A model generated the notes under the pieces. The model did no database searches. It had not been told where the DNA came from and saw only the letters and a program-made list of their open reading frames with translations. From NCBI GenBank assembly GCA_039619475.1, contig CM077116.1, forward strand, positions 457,931,576 to 457,995,575: a DNA stretch of 64,000 nt, read 5' to 3'. The stretch comes from Icerya purchasi (Eukaryota > Arthropoda > Insecta > Hemiptera > Monophlebidae). Shown piece after piece: positions 12,073 through 22,968 of this stretch. Positions within the stretch are counted from its first letter, which is position 1. Each line of letters begins with the position of its first letter. The translations under genes and the position numbers were made by a program.

Positions 12073-12169
12073 CGGCCACTTTGGCCTCGCAAGGGGCTGT
12101 GCCCCTTGACCCCTCTTGCTTTCATTTCTGTCTCTTTTTCTTCTATACTTTGTATAAAATGATTAAAAT
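12037..12169 (+). repeat. Modular repeat copy A, outer module
   Basis: After a (TA)n run (12038-12067) comes AACTCGGCCACTTTGGCC, then AAGGGGCTGTGCCCCTT, a CT-rich segment (TTCATTTCTGTCTC...), and GTATAAAATGATTAAAATT. Two short hairpins sit side by side near the left end (GGCC..GGCC and AAGGGGC..GCCCCTT). The same module recurs at 17962-18060 (minus), 18070-18121 (partial), 22851-22968 and 31225-31330 (minus). Confidence 0.85.
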
Positions 12170-12510
12170 TTACAACGTAATTCTTACTGGCATCAACACA
12201 CACAAAAAATAACATAACCACAAAAATCCTATTCTAACATTTAACTTCCGTTATATAAAATTAAGACATTTTTTCGTTACATTTTTCGTTACATATTTCA
12301 TTACATAAAATTATGACATTTTTTAAATAACAATAACAAAAATCCTACAAAATATAACAAACGTTACATAAAATTGGGACATTTTTCTGAGACATTTTTT
12401 TGGGACATTTAGCGTTACATAAAATTGGGACATTTTTTTGGGACATTCTTTTGGGACATTTTTTCGAATGGGGGGTAACCTAAGAATTGCGTTGTAATTA
12501 ATATATATGT
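12170..12510 (+). mobile_element. Modular repeat copy A, inner element with 17-bp inverted ends
   Basis: TTACAACGTAATTCTTA at 12170-12186 matches the reverse complement of 12481-12497 at 16 of 17 positions, and the element then passes into a (TA)n tract. Inside are several tandem units of about 24 bases built on GTTACATAAAATTGGGACAT. There is no ORF. The structure fits a small non-autonomous transposon or a repeat nested next to the outer module; its superfamily is unknown to me. The same inner element is found at 18122-18365 and at 30940-31224 (minus). Confidence 0.75.
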
Positions 12511-12521
12511 GGTGGTTGGGT

Positions 12522-13167
12522 CAGTGACGGATCCACAGGGTTATAGAGTATACCCCCCCCACCCCTAAAAAAGAAATAAAACCTTGATGAAAAAATTTGT
12601 TACAACAAAGAGAAACATAATTTATACTATAAAAGTTATGTATAAATGTTACCTATGGATTTAATTATAAAACTAATATTTAGATATTAATGTTACGTTT
12701 TTATAACTATCGCCGTTTTTTTGTCTCTATTTATTTTTAATTTGTATTTTGCATTGTAAATAAAAATTTTTCAATGATAAACATATGTATATATTTAAAC
12801 TGGCTCATGGATAAGGAATTCGAATCGGATTACTAACAAAAATAAAAAAGAAGTAAAGTCTAATAAAAATACTATCGTTCTATTCTTTCTAGTAATTTAC
12901 TATTCAAATTATAAACTACCATTTTCGCTACGATTTTATAATTTTTTTATTTTTCATCCCTAAACATAAAACAAAAGTTAAATTTAAAATTATAATAATT
13001 ATGTATTTTTAAAACACATTTTTTAAACTTTTAAAGAGGCGCTATTTAAATTTCTTTATGAAACACAAGGGGTAGGGGTATTTCTCAAATTTATTGCCTA
13101 CCGTATGAGATATTATGTAATTTTACATATAAATTTTCTTCGTCAAAATGTCTCTCTGAATCCGCGG
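12522..13167. mobile_element. Decayed inverted-repeat DNA element (candidate)
   Basis: The left end CAGTGACGGATCCACAG and the right end, read in reverse complement as CCGCGGATTCAGAG, share the pattern CGGAT(C/T)CA(C/G)AG. Inside each end is a further inverted similarity: an ATACCCC block near 12550 and, in reverse complement, ATACCCCTACCCC near 13080. The body is AT-rich with no ORF. I could not find a convincing target-site duplication. A GTG(A/G)CGGATC-type start is common in insect hAT-like elements, but this is a tentative call. Confidence 0.4.
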
Positions 13168-14296
13168 TTTATATATGTAAATTTTATCCGTTTTTTATCA
13201 CTATTATTTATTATGTTGTTTTTTTTATTACTGCTTTCATAACGAATCAATTTTGACGCTGCAGATTACGTAATCTCTACGTGAATGAGCTAAAAGTATG
13301 GGAAACGTTTATGTTTAATTGAATCATTGAAAAGTACTACTGGATAATAACTAAAAACAGGTGGAGGAGACATATTTGTTTACGAGGCATTTGAAAAGCG
13401 CGATTTTAAATACGCGATGCCAACTGATGCTCGTCAGGTATTACGAGTAGTAGTGGGGATCACTTCAATAAACTTTCCAGTCCGTGAATATTTTGTATCA
13501 TGAACGCCAGAGAATACTTCGATATAAAACTACGTAGCAGCAGCTCTCGCATCATGCGCATGTTTTTATAACTATCTGTAAAATTCATTACGTTCAGAAT
13601 AGATCTTTGCTTAATATATATACATGTATATATATGAGAATATATTAATGACACCACATTCTTACGCTGAAGGTTATAAAAACTCTGTTATAAAGTTGTT
13701 GTTTTTTTTTGTATTTTGAAAAGTAAATACATTTCGAAAAAATAATTTTCTTTGTTTTATTTTTTCTCGTCAATAATGACGTGGCAACTGAAATTCATCC
13801 GTAAGTATTATAGACACACACACTTCGGCCAGAATATCGGCGTGTATACACGGGTTAAACCGTGGGCATTTAAAATTAACATATTTAAAAATTTCGTAAT
13901 GTAACAACGGTATTCGAAAGCTAGGAAAACGATGAAAGAAAAAGAGGGAACAAATTAATATTATAGAAGCTTCGATAAAATTAATTTCAGGTTTTTACAA
14001 TCAGGTCGAAGAAAAAAGCCGATGGTGTTTCTTCTGGTCACGCACTGCACTATCAAGTTGAGGTTGCGATCTTGCAGTATCGCAGAAGAAAAATCGCATA
14101 ACGGAATTCCGGCCTGAAGCAGATATATCCGAGTGGTATTTTGATAAGGATCAGAATTAAACACCCACCTGGCGAATATTATTCCGCAATGGCCCTCGGA
14201 AATACGATCATAATCGGCCATCGTAAGAATCAACATCGATTTTACATAATGAGCTTACAGCGGGCGCCACCAACGCGACCGTTTTTTCTATTTTTA
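13168..14296. other. Non-coding stretch, no gene recognised
   Basis: AT-rich; it contains a short TATATATACATGTATATATATG palindrome-like run near 13614-13636. A 91-codon minus frame (13961-14236) has no family resemblance. Confidence 0.5.
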
Positions 14297-14887
14297 TCAC
14301 GCGCGTTTCCTGGGAATTCTAGAAGTAATTATCTCTTCTTCTGGGCGAGAAATAAAAGTTCTTTCGGAATCCCAAAGCGATTTTAATGGACGAGGAAAAT
14401 GTATTATACAACGTGTGCCTTTATCGCTACAGACGCCTAACCTTTTTTGAGGGAAAAATATAAAGGAACGAATGGGAAAAGAAGAAAAAAACTCGACAAA
14501 ACAACAAAGTATCGCTTTTATACCTGTCCGAGTATCAACAGATGTCAACCGAGGAGAGCCGAGGTGTTTAATTGGACCGGTTATCATCATTTTCGATGAA
14601 AGGGGTGTGCGCGGATAGTGTTTTTTTTTCTTTCGCAGCAAGGGAAACGCCTTTGCCGTATCAAAATCGTTGAATGAAATAAGCCAAAAGGGTTCTCTCC
14701 CCGGATACGAAGAGGCGACCGGGTTCGCCGAAAAAGAGTTACAGGAAAAAAGGGTTTCGTCGTTTTGCAGTCTCGCTGGTGGTGGCCTCCAGAATGTGTT
14801 CATTTCTACCGAGCGGCCTGGCGAGACCATACGGCCAGGCGATCGCGCAGCATCTGGCAACCGGATTGAACTTACCTTCCCTTTCAC
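14297..14887 (-). CDS. Longest non-repeat ORF in the window; doubtful
   Basis: A 196-codon frame on the minus strand, the longest open frame here not made by a microsatellite. Its product is basic and serine/arginine/proline-rich at the N-terminal side, with a phenylalanine-rich patch near residues 130-145. I recognise no domain, signal peptide or membrane segment. The plus strand is also open for long stretches over the same region, which points to locally low stop-codon density rather than selection. No splice sites, promoter or polyadenylation signal are evident around it. I list it as a hypothetical frame that is more likely chance than gene. Confidence 0.12.
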   Translation of the reverse strand: MKGKVSSIRLPDAARSPGRMVSPGRSVEMNTFWRPPPARLQNDETLFSCNSFSANPVASSYPGREPFWLISFNDFDTAKAFPLLRKKKKHYPRTPLSSKMMITGPIKHLGSPRLTSVDTRTGIKAILCCFVEFFSSFPIRSFIFFPQKRLGVCSDKGTRCIIHFPRPLKSLWDSERTFISRPEEEIITSRIPRKRA

Positions 14888-17477
14888 TCGGGGCGATACA
14901 ATATTTCCGATGCCGTTTTTTTTTCCCTTTTTTTTTTTACCTTACCCCACCGACCGCTAGACGCCGTCGATGGTAACTCTTTCATTTGTCAGTGTAATCG
15001 AGTGCCTCTGGAGTAGTAGCAGATACGCACGTACGGCCGCGGAGAATATTAAAATCGGAGAACGACATGATGTAGGTAGGATAGCCGACCGGTACACAAT
15101 AGTCTCTAATCAGTGTAAGGTAAACACGCGCATTCGTACACATTGTATTATTCGGAAATTTCCGAGCAGCGATACGAGAGAGTAGACGCTGATCAAATAT
15201 CCGTTGGCACTTGATTCTTTGAGCGCGAGAACAAAGAGCTCGAGAATTCCGTCTAATCATTTCGCGTGTTGCTTTATCATTATATTACCTCGTACATTGC
15301 TGCATTAGCGAAGCAGCGCCTTAGGACTGCTCTTCAACTAATCAATACGGTCTTCGGAGAGGACGTGAAGGAGCAACCGCCCACGGCAGATGAAACGAAA
15401 TAAAAACGACACGCTTAGGATAAATCTTCGAAATGCATCGAAACAACAAACTAATGCGACTGAAACTCGAAACGACCGGCAAAATTAGAAAAATAACTCG
15501 AGCGCTAGTTACGATGGCTCGAAGGAATCTGCCATATCTCTGTACGCGGATAAGCACGACTCAGCAGCTAGCATCGAAAAAGTTTCCTTCGAAGTTTTCA
15601 ATTTAACTAGGAAACGCGTAAAATCGATTAAAATTCGGGAACGGATTCGAAAAAAAATAGAGCTGTTCTTGTGCAAAACGGTCTTTAATGATGTCGAGAT
15701 TCGATTTAAAAGAGCTGCTTACTGAATCACGATAATCGCAAATATAACGCGAAACCGAAATTTTAACGAGGTCACAAGCGTATTTCGCCACTGCTGCGTA
15801 AAAAAAAATTGCGTGTTTTAGATTTTTCGTTTATCTCCAAATTTTCAACCGTAATTGAATATAAAATAATTCGCGATCGAATATTAAAAAGATGATCTAG
15901 AGGTTGAACTGCCCCTGCCCGCAGCTGTGTGATCAAATCGCGCTCGTTCTGTGACTATTTTCTCGTCTAGTTGACCTTCATGAATTTTTTTTTTTTTTTT
16001 TTGTTTTTTCATCACCGCGATTTTACGAAATTTTCAATAAAATCTCGAAATTCTCTCCGGAAATTATTACATAAGAACTCCGGCAAATCTGCATTTTTCT
16101 CATTTATGCACACATTTTAAAGAGACAATTCCGTACGAAATCGTTAGAGTTCGACATTATTCCTCACAGTTTTTGCATTGCTAATAATCGAAATACATTC
16201 GTAAGAGAATTATAATTTTTCCGCAATTGCCTATATCGTGAACAACGGTAATTTTACATAAGAAAATCCCCGATAATCGAATTTTGTTTCTATGTCGGTC
16301 TTGAAAATTTTTCATATACCTACACGTGTGTGTAATTAAAAAAAAAAAAAAACAACAAAAAACAGAAACGATTTTTTCAGAATCTAACTTTTCTACATTA
16401 AAATTAGCGACAGAGCAGAAAGTACTTAAAGATGACTAAACATCTGGGTCACTCGTCATGAATTAACGGTTGTGTAAGCGTATTTATTTTTGAATTTTCA
16501 GAAAGGTTCGCGACAGACGTAGGTTTTATAGAACGACCGAGAATCATCAAAGAAAGCGTGTGCGAAAGCAGATGACCAATTTTTTAGAATAAGTAAGCGG
16601 ATGAGGGGTAAAATATACGAAAAAGAAGTAGTAAAAAATAGATGATCGTAGCGGTATAAATAATATCGACTTTCGGAAATGAAGATCAGCTGACTCTCTG
16701 ATACACTATTGCGGAAAGAAAGGTGAAGTGGCGCGAAACAGCTTCATAACGTGTGCACATATCGAATTACTGAATATTCGCAAGTATTATTACTCAACAA
16801 CGTTACGTCATAAATAATTCTTTATACTGATATCACTCTACCTTTTTTAAATATTCCAGTATACAGTTTAATTTTACGTAATGTATACAATGTTCGATAA
16901 AAAAATCGATTAAAATTACTCAGAGATTAATAACGAGTGCAGCAAAACACGAGTTTCGATAGTTACTGCCGCGTAAATATTATTTACATTCAAACCGTAA
17001 ACCCTGGTCTGAACTACTACGGATAATGTGCTCTTTAAATTATTGATATTAGTAATGTGTATCGAAAAGAAGAAAGGTGAAAAAGGGTAAAATAAGTCAG
17101 CATTATATTTTAATTAAAAAAGATGAAAAATTTTAACAAAAAGTCCGGTGAAGCTGTGGGCAACAGTTAGTAGCGGCAAAGTAAATGGGCAGTTTATTAG
17201 AATAAATAAAAATCATGAATAAGGAATAAAAAATGGATGATTACAAAATGATAAAAGCTACGACGAGGCGACCAAAACTGACACTCAGCTCACTCTAGTG
17301 AATATTCTGGCAAAGGATATTTACATTTAAAAATGTGCGATAAAATAAGGATTTAAGAACTAAATAAGGCAAACGTTTTTTAAATTAATCGCTAGATACA
17401 AACCGAAACGGCTATTAATATAAAGTCGTGGACAACAATCATATGTATATATACATACACGAACATACATACATACA
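14888..17477. other. Non-coding stretch, no gene recognised
   Basis: CpG-richer from the left edge to about 15560, then AT-rich with T and A homopolymers (about 15987-16003 and 16338-16352). No long frame and no clear repeat beyond these runs. Confidence 0.5.
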
Positions 17478-18060
17478 TTAATTACAAAAAATGTCCCAAT
17501 TTTATGTGACGTTTGTAATATTTTACTTTTTACCAACTTCTAAAAAAAGAAGGAGGGGTTATACATTCGGTTCGTATGTTTTTTTGTTTTTTTTTGTTTT
17601 TTTATGTTTGTTCGCATATAACTTACATTTATATAAACCGATTTTGCTGATTCTTTGTTCATTAGAAAGAGTACCATTCAACTTAGGTACCCCATGTGTG
17701 AGTAATGATGAAAATCGGTGAACATAAATTGAGCATTCGTCACAAAACGTGGAAAAATGTGGTCGTTTCGGATAATTTTTTTTCTTATTTTTTCTGGTAT
17801 AACAGAGGTGCTTAAAATGCTATCAATTTACAAAATTACCATGGAAATGTAGCTTTGTTACCGACTTCCAAAAAAAAGGAGATTACTAGTTCGTCTTCCG
17901 TTTTTTGTTTTTTTTTTACGTTCGTTTGCGCATAACTTGTATTCATATGGGCCGATTTTGTAAATTTTAATCATTTTATACAAAGTATAGAAGAGAAAGA
18001 GACAGAAATGTAAGCAAGAGGAGCACAGCCCCTTGCGAGATCAAAATGACTGACTTTATA
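17478..18060 (-). mobile_element. Modular repeat copy B, minus arm with nested tandem units
   Basis: From right to left on the minus strand: the outer module (18060-17962), then two degenerate direct units that each start with ACC(A/G)ACTTC followed by an A-rich GGAG segment and end with CCGATTTTG (17870-17961 and 17532-17650, about 338 bases apart), then a short piece of the inner element (GTCCCAATTTTATGTGACG, 17478-17530). The outer module keeps the two-hairpin sequence in decayed form. No ORF. Confidence 0.7.
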
Positions 18061-18069
18061 TATATATTC

Positions 18070-18364
18070 TTGCTTTCATTTATGTCTCTTTCTCTTCTAT
18101 ACTTTGTATAAAATGATCAAAATTTAACGTAATTCTTACTGACATCAACACACACAAAAAATAACATAACCACAAATATCCTATCCTAACATTTAACTTT
18201 CATTACATAAAATTAAGATATTGTTTCATTACATTTTTCGTTACATATTTCGTTACATAAAATTGTGACATTTTTTAAATAACAATAACAAAAATCCTAT
18301 AAAATATAACAAACGTTACATAAAATTGGGACATTTTTGCGAATAGCCTAAGAATTACGTTGTA

Positions 18365-18406
<42 letters not shown>
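18070..18406 (+). mobile_element. Modular repeat copy B, plus arm
   Basis: A partial outer module (CTTGCTTTCATTTATGTCTC through GTATAAAATGATCAAAATT) leads into an inner element whose left end has lost two bases of the inverted repeat and whose right end, TAAGAATTACGTTGTAA, lies at 18349-18365. It finishes in a (TA)n tract at 18369-18406. It is inverted relative to the arm on its left. Confidence 0.75.
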
Positions 18407-18408
<2 letters not shown>

Positions 18409-18893
18409 TCCCTGTAAACCTTGAATATTTTCAACACCATGTTAAGAGTGCACTCATTTTATCTGCAATTGGGGAAATTTATTAAAACATATTTGGAAAA
18501 GTTTTATCTTTTACCCGCTTCTTTATTAAATACTATAATACATTTTGACGACCGTTCGCTATCGGAAAAACAAAAACGCATAAGATTCTGAAATGTTAGC
18601 AGCTATGTGCCGGGGATGTAATTTGAAGAAAAAAAAAAACACGAATTTTATTGCCCGCGAAGAAAAATGAACAGTTCGGTCCGAGAGCAATTTTTAAGGC
18701 AACACCAGCTTAACAGGTTTCAAACCTATTCGATTCGGTATACTTAGGCACTTGATGCGACTACCCGCTGGTGGTAGCCACTCATTTCGGGCTTATTTTT
18801 TGTAGTCGAGCAAATGCTGCACGAAACAGAAACGAATTTGTTAATTAAAAAACTATTTATTTCAGGCAGTGGAAAAGAAAGAAAGACGAAGGA
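18407..18893. other. Non-coding stretch, no gene recognised
   Basis: Ordinary AT-rich DNA between the modular repeat and a G-rich motif; nothing else seen. Confidence 0.5.
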
Positions 18894-18926
18894 GGGGAGG
18901 TCGAGGGGGCAGCGGTGGGGAGGGGG
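18894..18926 (+). other. G-quadruplex motif
   Basis: Four G runs (18894-18897, 18905-18909, 18917-18920, 18922-18926) are separated by loops of 7, 7 and 1 bases, which meets the usual G3+N1-7 rule. It follows a purine-rich stretch that starts near 18869. Confidence 0.8.
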
Positions 18927-20780
18927 AGCTACTAGCGCAGATTTTTAATGCGGATTTTAATGAAGAAAAGGCGAGCAGCCGGAAATGTGAGAAGCTTGTG
19001 CGGAACGTAATAAAAAGAGAGTAGCTGTTAAAATTTGAATAATATGTCGCCTCTGCGGCAACGACAAACAGCTAAAAAATCTTCCTCTTGCGAGTTCGGC
19101 AGCGCCGGGCGGCTCGAGGAAATTTTTAACGACATCGCTCTCCCGGTTTTCCACCAACAGATTCGAAATGCTTCTTGCCCGGTGCACATGCTCCGATGAT
19201 AATTATTAAGCCGAACTTTGGCTCGCTCTATATACGCGACAATCAGCCAAACTCTCTGTCTTCTCACGTACACACGACACTTCTCGCAGACACAAAGAAC
19301 CGCAACCGGCTTTCGCCAAGTGTCGAGCGAAAACGAACAAAAAGGAGGAACGGAAAAAATGGAAACGAGACAAAAACGACAAACGAAAAGAAAAAAAAGA
19401 AGAAAAGAAGACGACAACACACACTATAGAACGGCGACAAAAAGTAGGACAAATGTAACGAAAGACAAAAGCTGCGAAAGAAAAAGAAAAAGAATAGCGT
19501 GCTGGAAAAAATTGCAAAGTGCAACGCACTCAGAGAAAAGCTCGACTTTTAAGCAGGGTCCTTTTAGCGATTCGCAAGTAGCCTCTGCGTCCCGACGTCG
19601 CACCTAGTTAATGAAGACGCCATTTTAATTTCTTTAGATCTGCCGATGATAAAAAAGTAGCTCGGCCGGGCGAGCGAAAAAAATTTACCGGCCACCCTGC
19701 ATCCGGATTTCGCTCGTGCTAAATTTTTTTTAGCTTTCTACGGCAGCGTTTGCACATGCAGAAAAATTACACGCCGTGCGAGCGCTGGCACTCGCCCGAG
19801 ATAGTACTCGTGCCATAAAGAGAGGAGCGCTGGCTGCTGCTGAAGAGCTGTCGAAGGATTACTGCGATTTTTCCGTGCCGCTAAAAATGAAATTCTTTTC
19901 AGAAAAATGAAAAAAAATTCGTTCGCGCAATACCGTCTTTCTTTTATGAAAATGATTCGTCGCTGCTGCGTTCCGCCCGGGCCCCTCATGGGCGACTGCG
20001 TGCAGCCCTTTTGTTCCCGCTGCCGATGGAGTAGTGTTTCTCTTTTTCCTCTTGAGAACTTTCCTAGCGGCTCGTACGACAGTTATCGCGGCGCAAATCT
20101 CTAATGTGCTTTCCAGAAAAGTGCAAAAAAAAAAAAAAAAAAAAAACCAGAAAAAAACCGACAAAAACAATTAGCTAGTACGAAGAAAAAATTTTTTTCT
20201 TTGAAATTTTAATATTACCGCTGCGCACGATTTTCAAATATTACGCTTATATATTCATGTGTTTTTTTCTCTCTTTTGCTTCGCCAGACACACTATTTTT
20301 ATAAATATAACGCGCTATTTTAATTTTTTTTTTAACCAATTAAAATTTTTCGAGTTTAAAAATTAATTTTTTCCCGATTACGTAGCATCGCCGCGCCCGA
20401 ACAATTATTGTTCCTAGAAAACAGTCCGTGGAAAAAATAAAAAATTTAATTTTCGATTGAGCGTTTTTTTTTGTTTTTTTTTTTTTCGCTGGTGACGGAT
20501 TATTCGTATATAAATTTCAAAAATTGAACACTTTGAACAAAAAATAAGTAATATAATTCGCAGAACCGCTCCCAAATGTTTCGCAGTATATAATGTATTT
20601 TTGCCTGGAAAAGAGTTTAATTTTTTAAAATTAATATATAGAATAAAACAGAAATGCCGATATATTAATAATGAAAAATTTCAAAATATTGGTTATTAAA
20701 CATTGAAAACTTAGACGGTTGATAAAATTTTACGAAAACAATTTACGGTAGACAGCACGTTTAAAAAATTAATCTTAAAA
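18927..20780. other. Non-coding stretch, purine-rich in the middle
   Basis: Between about 19320 and 19500 the plus strand is strongly A/G-rich, giving several overlapping 80-130-codon frames of lysine/arginine (plus) or phenylalanine/serine (minus) composition; these look like composition artefacts. An A22-like run lies near 20126-20146. No gene recognised. Confidence 0.45.
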
Positions 20781-20813
20781 CCTTAACGTTTCGGAAAGCT
20801 TAACCATTATCAG
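20781..20813 (-). ncRNA. Structured motif copy M4 (hammerhead-core-like)
   Basis: On the minus strand the sequence reads CTGATAATGGTTAAGC, then TTTCCGAAACGTTAAGG. The middle can pair as GG..AAG with CTT..CC. It matches the layout of the motif copies at 36241, 39394 and 61751. It directly overlaps the last codons of the decayed coding sequence to its right. Confidence 0.5.
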
Positions 20814-21015
20814 AAACAAACTGAATTGTTCTTTTTATACATTTTTCGCGAAAGTTAAAAGTCCTGTTCTTTAACTTGCTCGCGCAATTACCGCATACTA
20901 GACTCTGGCGCGGTATCTCTATGTTTTTCAACGAATTTTCACCTATGCTTCCGGCTTGAAATCTCATCCCCAGCCGGTTTAATGATTTTCTTTCACTACT
21001 CCGCTCTGATGTCAT
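20800..21015 (-). pseudogene. ZAD (zinc-finger-associated) domain fragment
   Basis: A 71-codon frame contains IEIPRQSLVCGNCASKL at residues 33-49 and FNFREKC at 53-59. This matches the second half of the arthropod ZAD domain, whose pattern is LP..(I/V)C..C...L..(F/Y).FR..C: the C41-x2-C44 pair would bind zinc and C59 follows the FxFR helix. In the family, ZAD lies at the N-terminus of C2H2 zinc-finger transcription factors and mediates dimerisation. Here the first CxxC half is missing: the preceding 30 residues do not fit, and no good acceptor splice site is visible. The frame stops 12 residues after C59, with no zinc fingers following. A possible donor (ATG/GTTAAG) lies at the stop codon, so a real exon cannot be excluded, but a pseudogene or a domesticated-element remnant is more likely. 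Confidence 0.5.
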
Positions 21016-21667
21016 CTTTATTATTCGTCGATGCTTTAATTTCTTTACGTTTCCCTTTTAAACTGCCATCTTCATGTGCTAATTACGAAGATTTTAATAA
21101 TCACATATTTTCTTTGAATGTTCTTCCCTCTGGATTGGCGTTCCATTCTGTATTCTGTAATTTGTTATTTCTTAGTCCTTCTAACACCGTATCATCATTA
21201 TACCAGTTCCCTAGTTGCTTTATTCTTTTAATTTACGTGCCGGATCAGTATCCGACTCTTCTGCTTCTAACACCGGGGTCAAGGAATCGAAATGCTTCCA
21301 AGAAAAGAAAAAAAAAAAATCCTCTTCTTAGTAGTACTAAAGGTGTGGATCAAAATAATACCTTCAGATATTTTATTTAACGTTCATTTTTAATTACTAA
21401 TTTTAGTATATTTAATAAGTTTTGCCTAGCGCGATGGCTTCCTAAACCGGTTGTATGAAAAAAATACAATTTCCTCCTATTATTTGATAAAAATTTTCCT
21501 GCGCACTCGTCATCTTTCGTTTTTCTCGCATTTATTTGCCGTAAGGTCGCTACCTCCTTTATTACATTGCCTTCGTTTTGTTTCTCTTTTTGGATTTTTT
21601 TCTTCTCGGAAATCGGCGCACAAAGACGCTCTTTAAGATAGATCGGTTCTTTTAAACTCGCGCGCAT
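21016..21667 (-). pseudogene. Decayed coding sequence upstream of the ZAD fragment
   Basis: Reading the minus strand toward lower coordinates, three pieces look protein-coding by composition but lie in different frames. A K/E/N-rich 96-codon frame runs from 21667 to 21377. A short acidic piece, LTPVLEAEESDTDP, runs from about 21282 to 21223. A 40-codon piece containing GNWYNDDTVLEGLRNN runs from 21223 to 21104 and ends in TGA. The composition is like a disordered linker of a nuclear protein. The frame changes and stops mean it is not translated as such. A link to the ZAD fragment rests only on shared strand and adjacency; I recognise no domain in these pieces. Confidence 0.3.
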
Positions 21668-22850
21668 ATGTATGCATAATGTGCCTATATATATATATAT
21701 ATATATGTTTGTGTGTGCGCGCGTGTGCGTATTGTTAAGAAAGTTAGAAGTAATTTGAAGATGGCACTTGACTAAACACAGTCAACAAGCAGTGAAACAT
21801 ACCGCACACACCATACGCCCATATTTAGTATCCATTTCGTCGGGTCTCAACAAACAAACGAGATGCTCTTCAGACATCTCAAATCCGACACCGTACTAAA
21901 TTATCAGCCGGAATCATCAGCATGCTAGGCCGAATAAAAGACGAGCACCGTTCTCGTCCTCGCCGATGCAGCTTGCCGTGCTACACCTTTTTCTTCGCGC
22001 ATCGACCAGAACAAACCTGAACAGGATGGGCCTTCTTAAAACTCGAATGGCTGAAAATTTTTAACACTCCGATGAATTTCCATCGTTCATTCTTAACTTA
22101 TTCTTCCATTCTCTGCTCTTGAATAATATGCCGCTCTCGAAAAATCACATGCCTATTATGTTCAATACGAGCCATGATAATGCGGACGGCCGGTCGGCTT
22201 TTAGTACCCCATTTGCAAAAGCTACCTACAATTATTATATTTCTCGCTTGTAAATAATGGTCCTCCCGATTGCGCAGCCAAGGCACAATCTTATCTCGCT
22301 GCCGGCTGTCGATGGAATGACGATTGTTGCCCTACAATTGTATCCGCGATACTATCTACCATTCCGGATTCTTAGCAGCTTTGCTTGCTCGGCACACTGC
22401 ACGAAATTCTTACAGATTCAGCGGCACTAATAAGGGGTAATAGGCGTCTCGAATGGTATAGAGATATTTTCGCAGATACCGTACGCTAGAAATCTTTCGA
22501 TCCGATCTGAATACAAACGGTGTAAACTGATGAAAATCTTGTAATAGTGGTAGTAACGAGACGTATTTAATGTTACATTACTATTAGTATTCGATCGGAG
22601 ATGGACTTTATCTTTTTTTTTTTTTTTGAAATGTAAAAGAAATTCTTATTTATTAAACGTATGATATAAAACTTATGCATTCATATTATTTGTACACTTT
22701 GAAAAAGTTTTATTTTGGTCAACTGCTTAAACATGGGTTGAATTTTATCTGATTTTTCGTATTTTCGGTGAGGATTGTAGCAGAGAAGACATATATAAAT
22801 ACGTATGTGGGGGAGGGATGACAAATTCTGAGTGCCCCAGTGCGTATGTA
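21668..22850. other. Non-coding stretch with short (TA)n(TG)n
   Basis: (TA)n followed by TG/CG dinucleotides lies at about 21687-21730. The rest is GC-balanced DNA with no long frame and no gene recognised. Confidence 0.5.
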
Positions 22851-22968
22851 TATATATATATATAAAAACTCGGCCATTTTGGCCTTGTAAGGGGCTATGC
22901 CCCTTGACTCCTCTTGCTTTAATTTCTGTCTCTTTCTCTTCTATACTCTGTATAAAATGATCAAAATT
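22851..22968 (+). repeat. Modular repeat copy C, outer module only
   Basis: (TA)n is followed by AACTCGGCCATTTTGGCC, AAGGGGCTATGCCCCTT, the CT-rich segment and GTATAAAATGATCAAAATT. The stem of the second hairpin is intact and the base change relative to copy A is in the loop. The inner element is absent: sequence after 22968 is unrelated. Confidence 0.85.

Noticed and set aside
14297..14887. A gene in the 196-codon minus frame
   Set aside because: No domain, both strands locally open, no splice or promoter context. Kept only as a low-confidence hypothetical entry.
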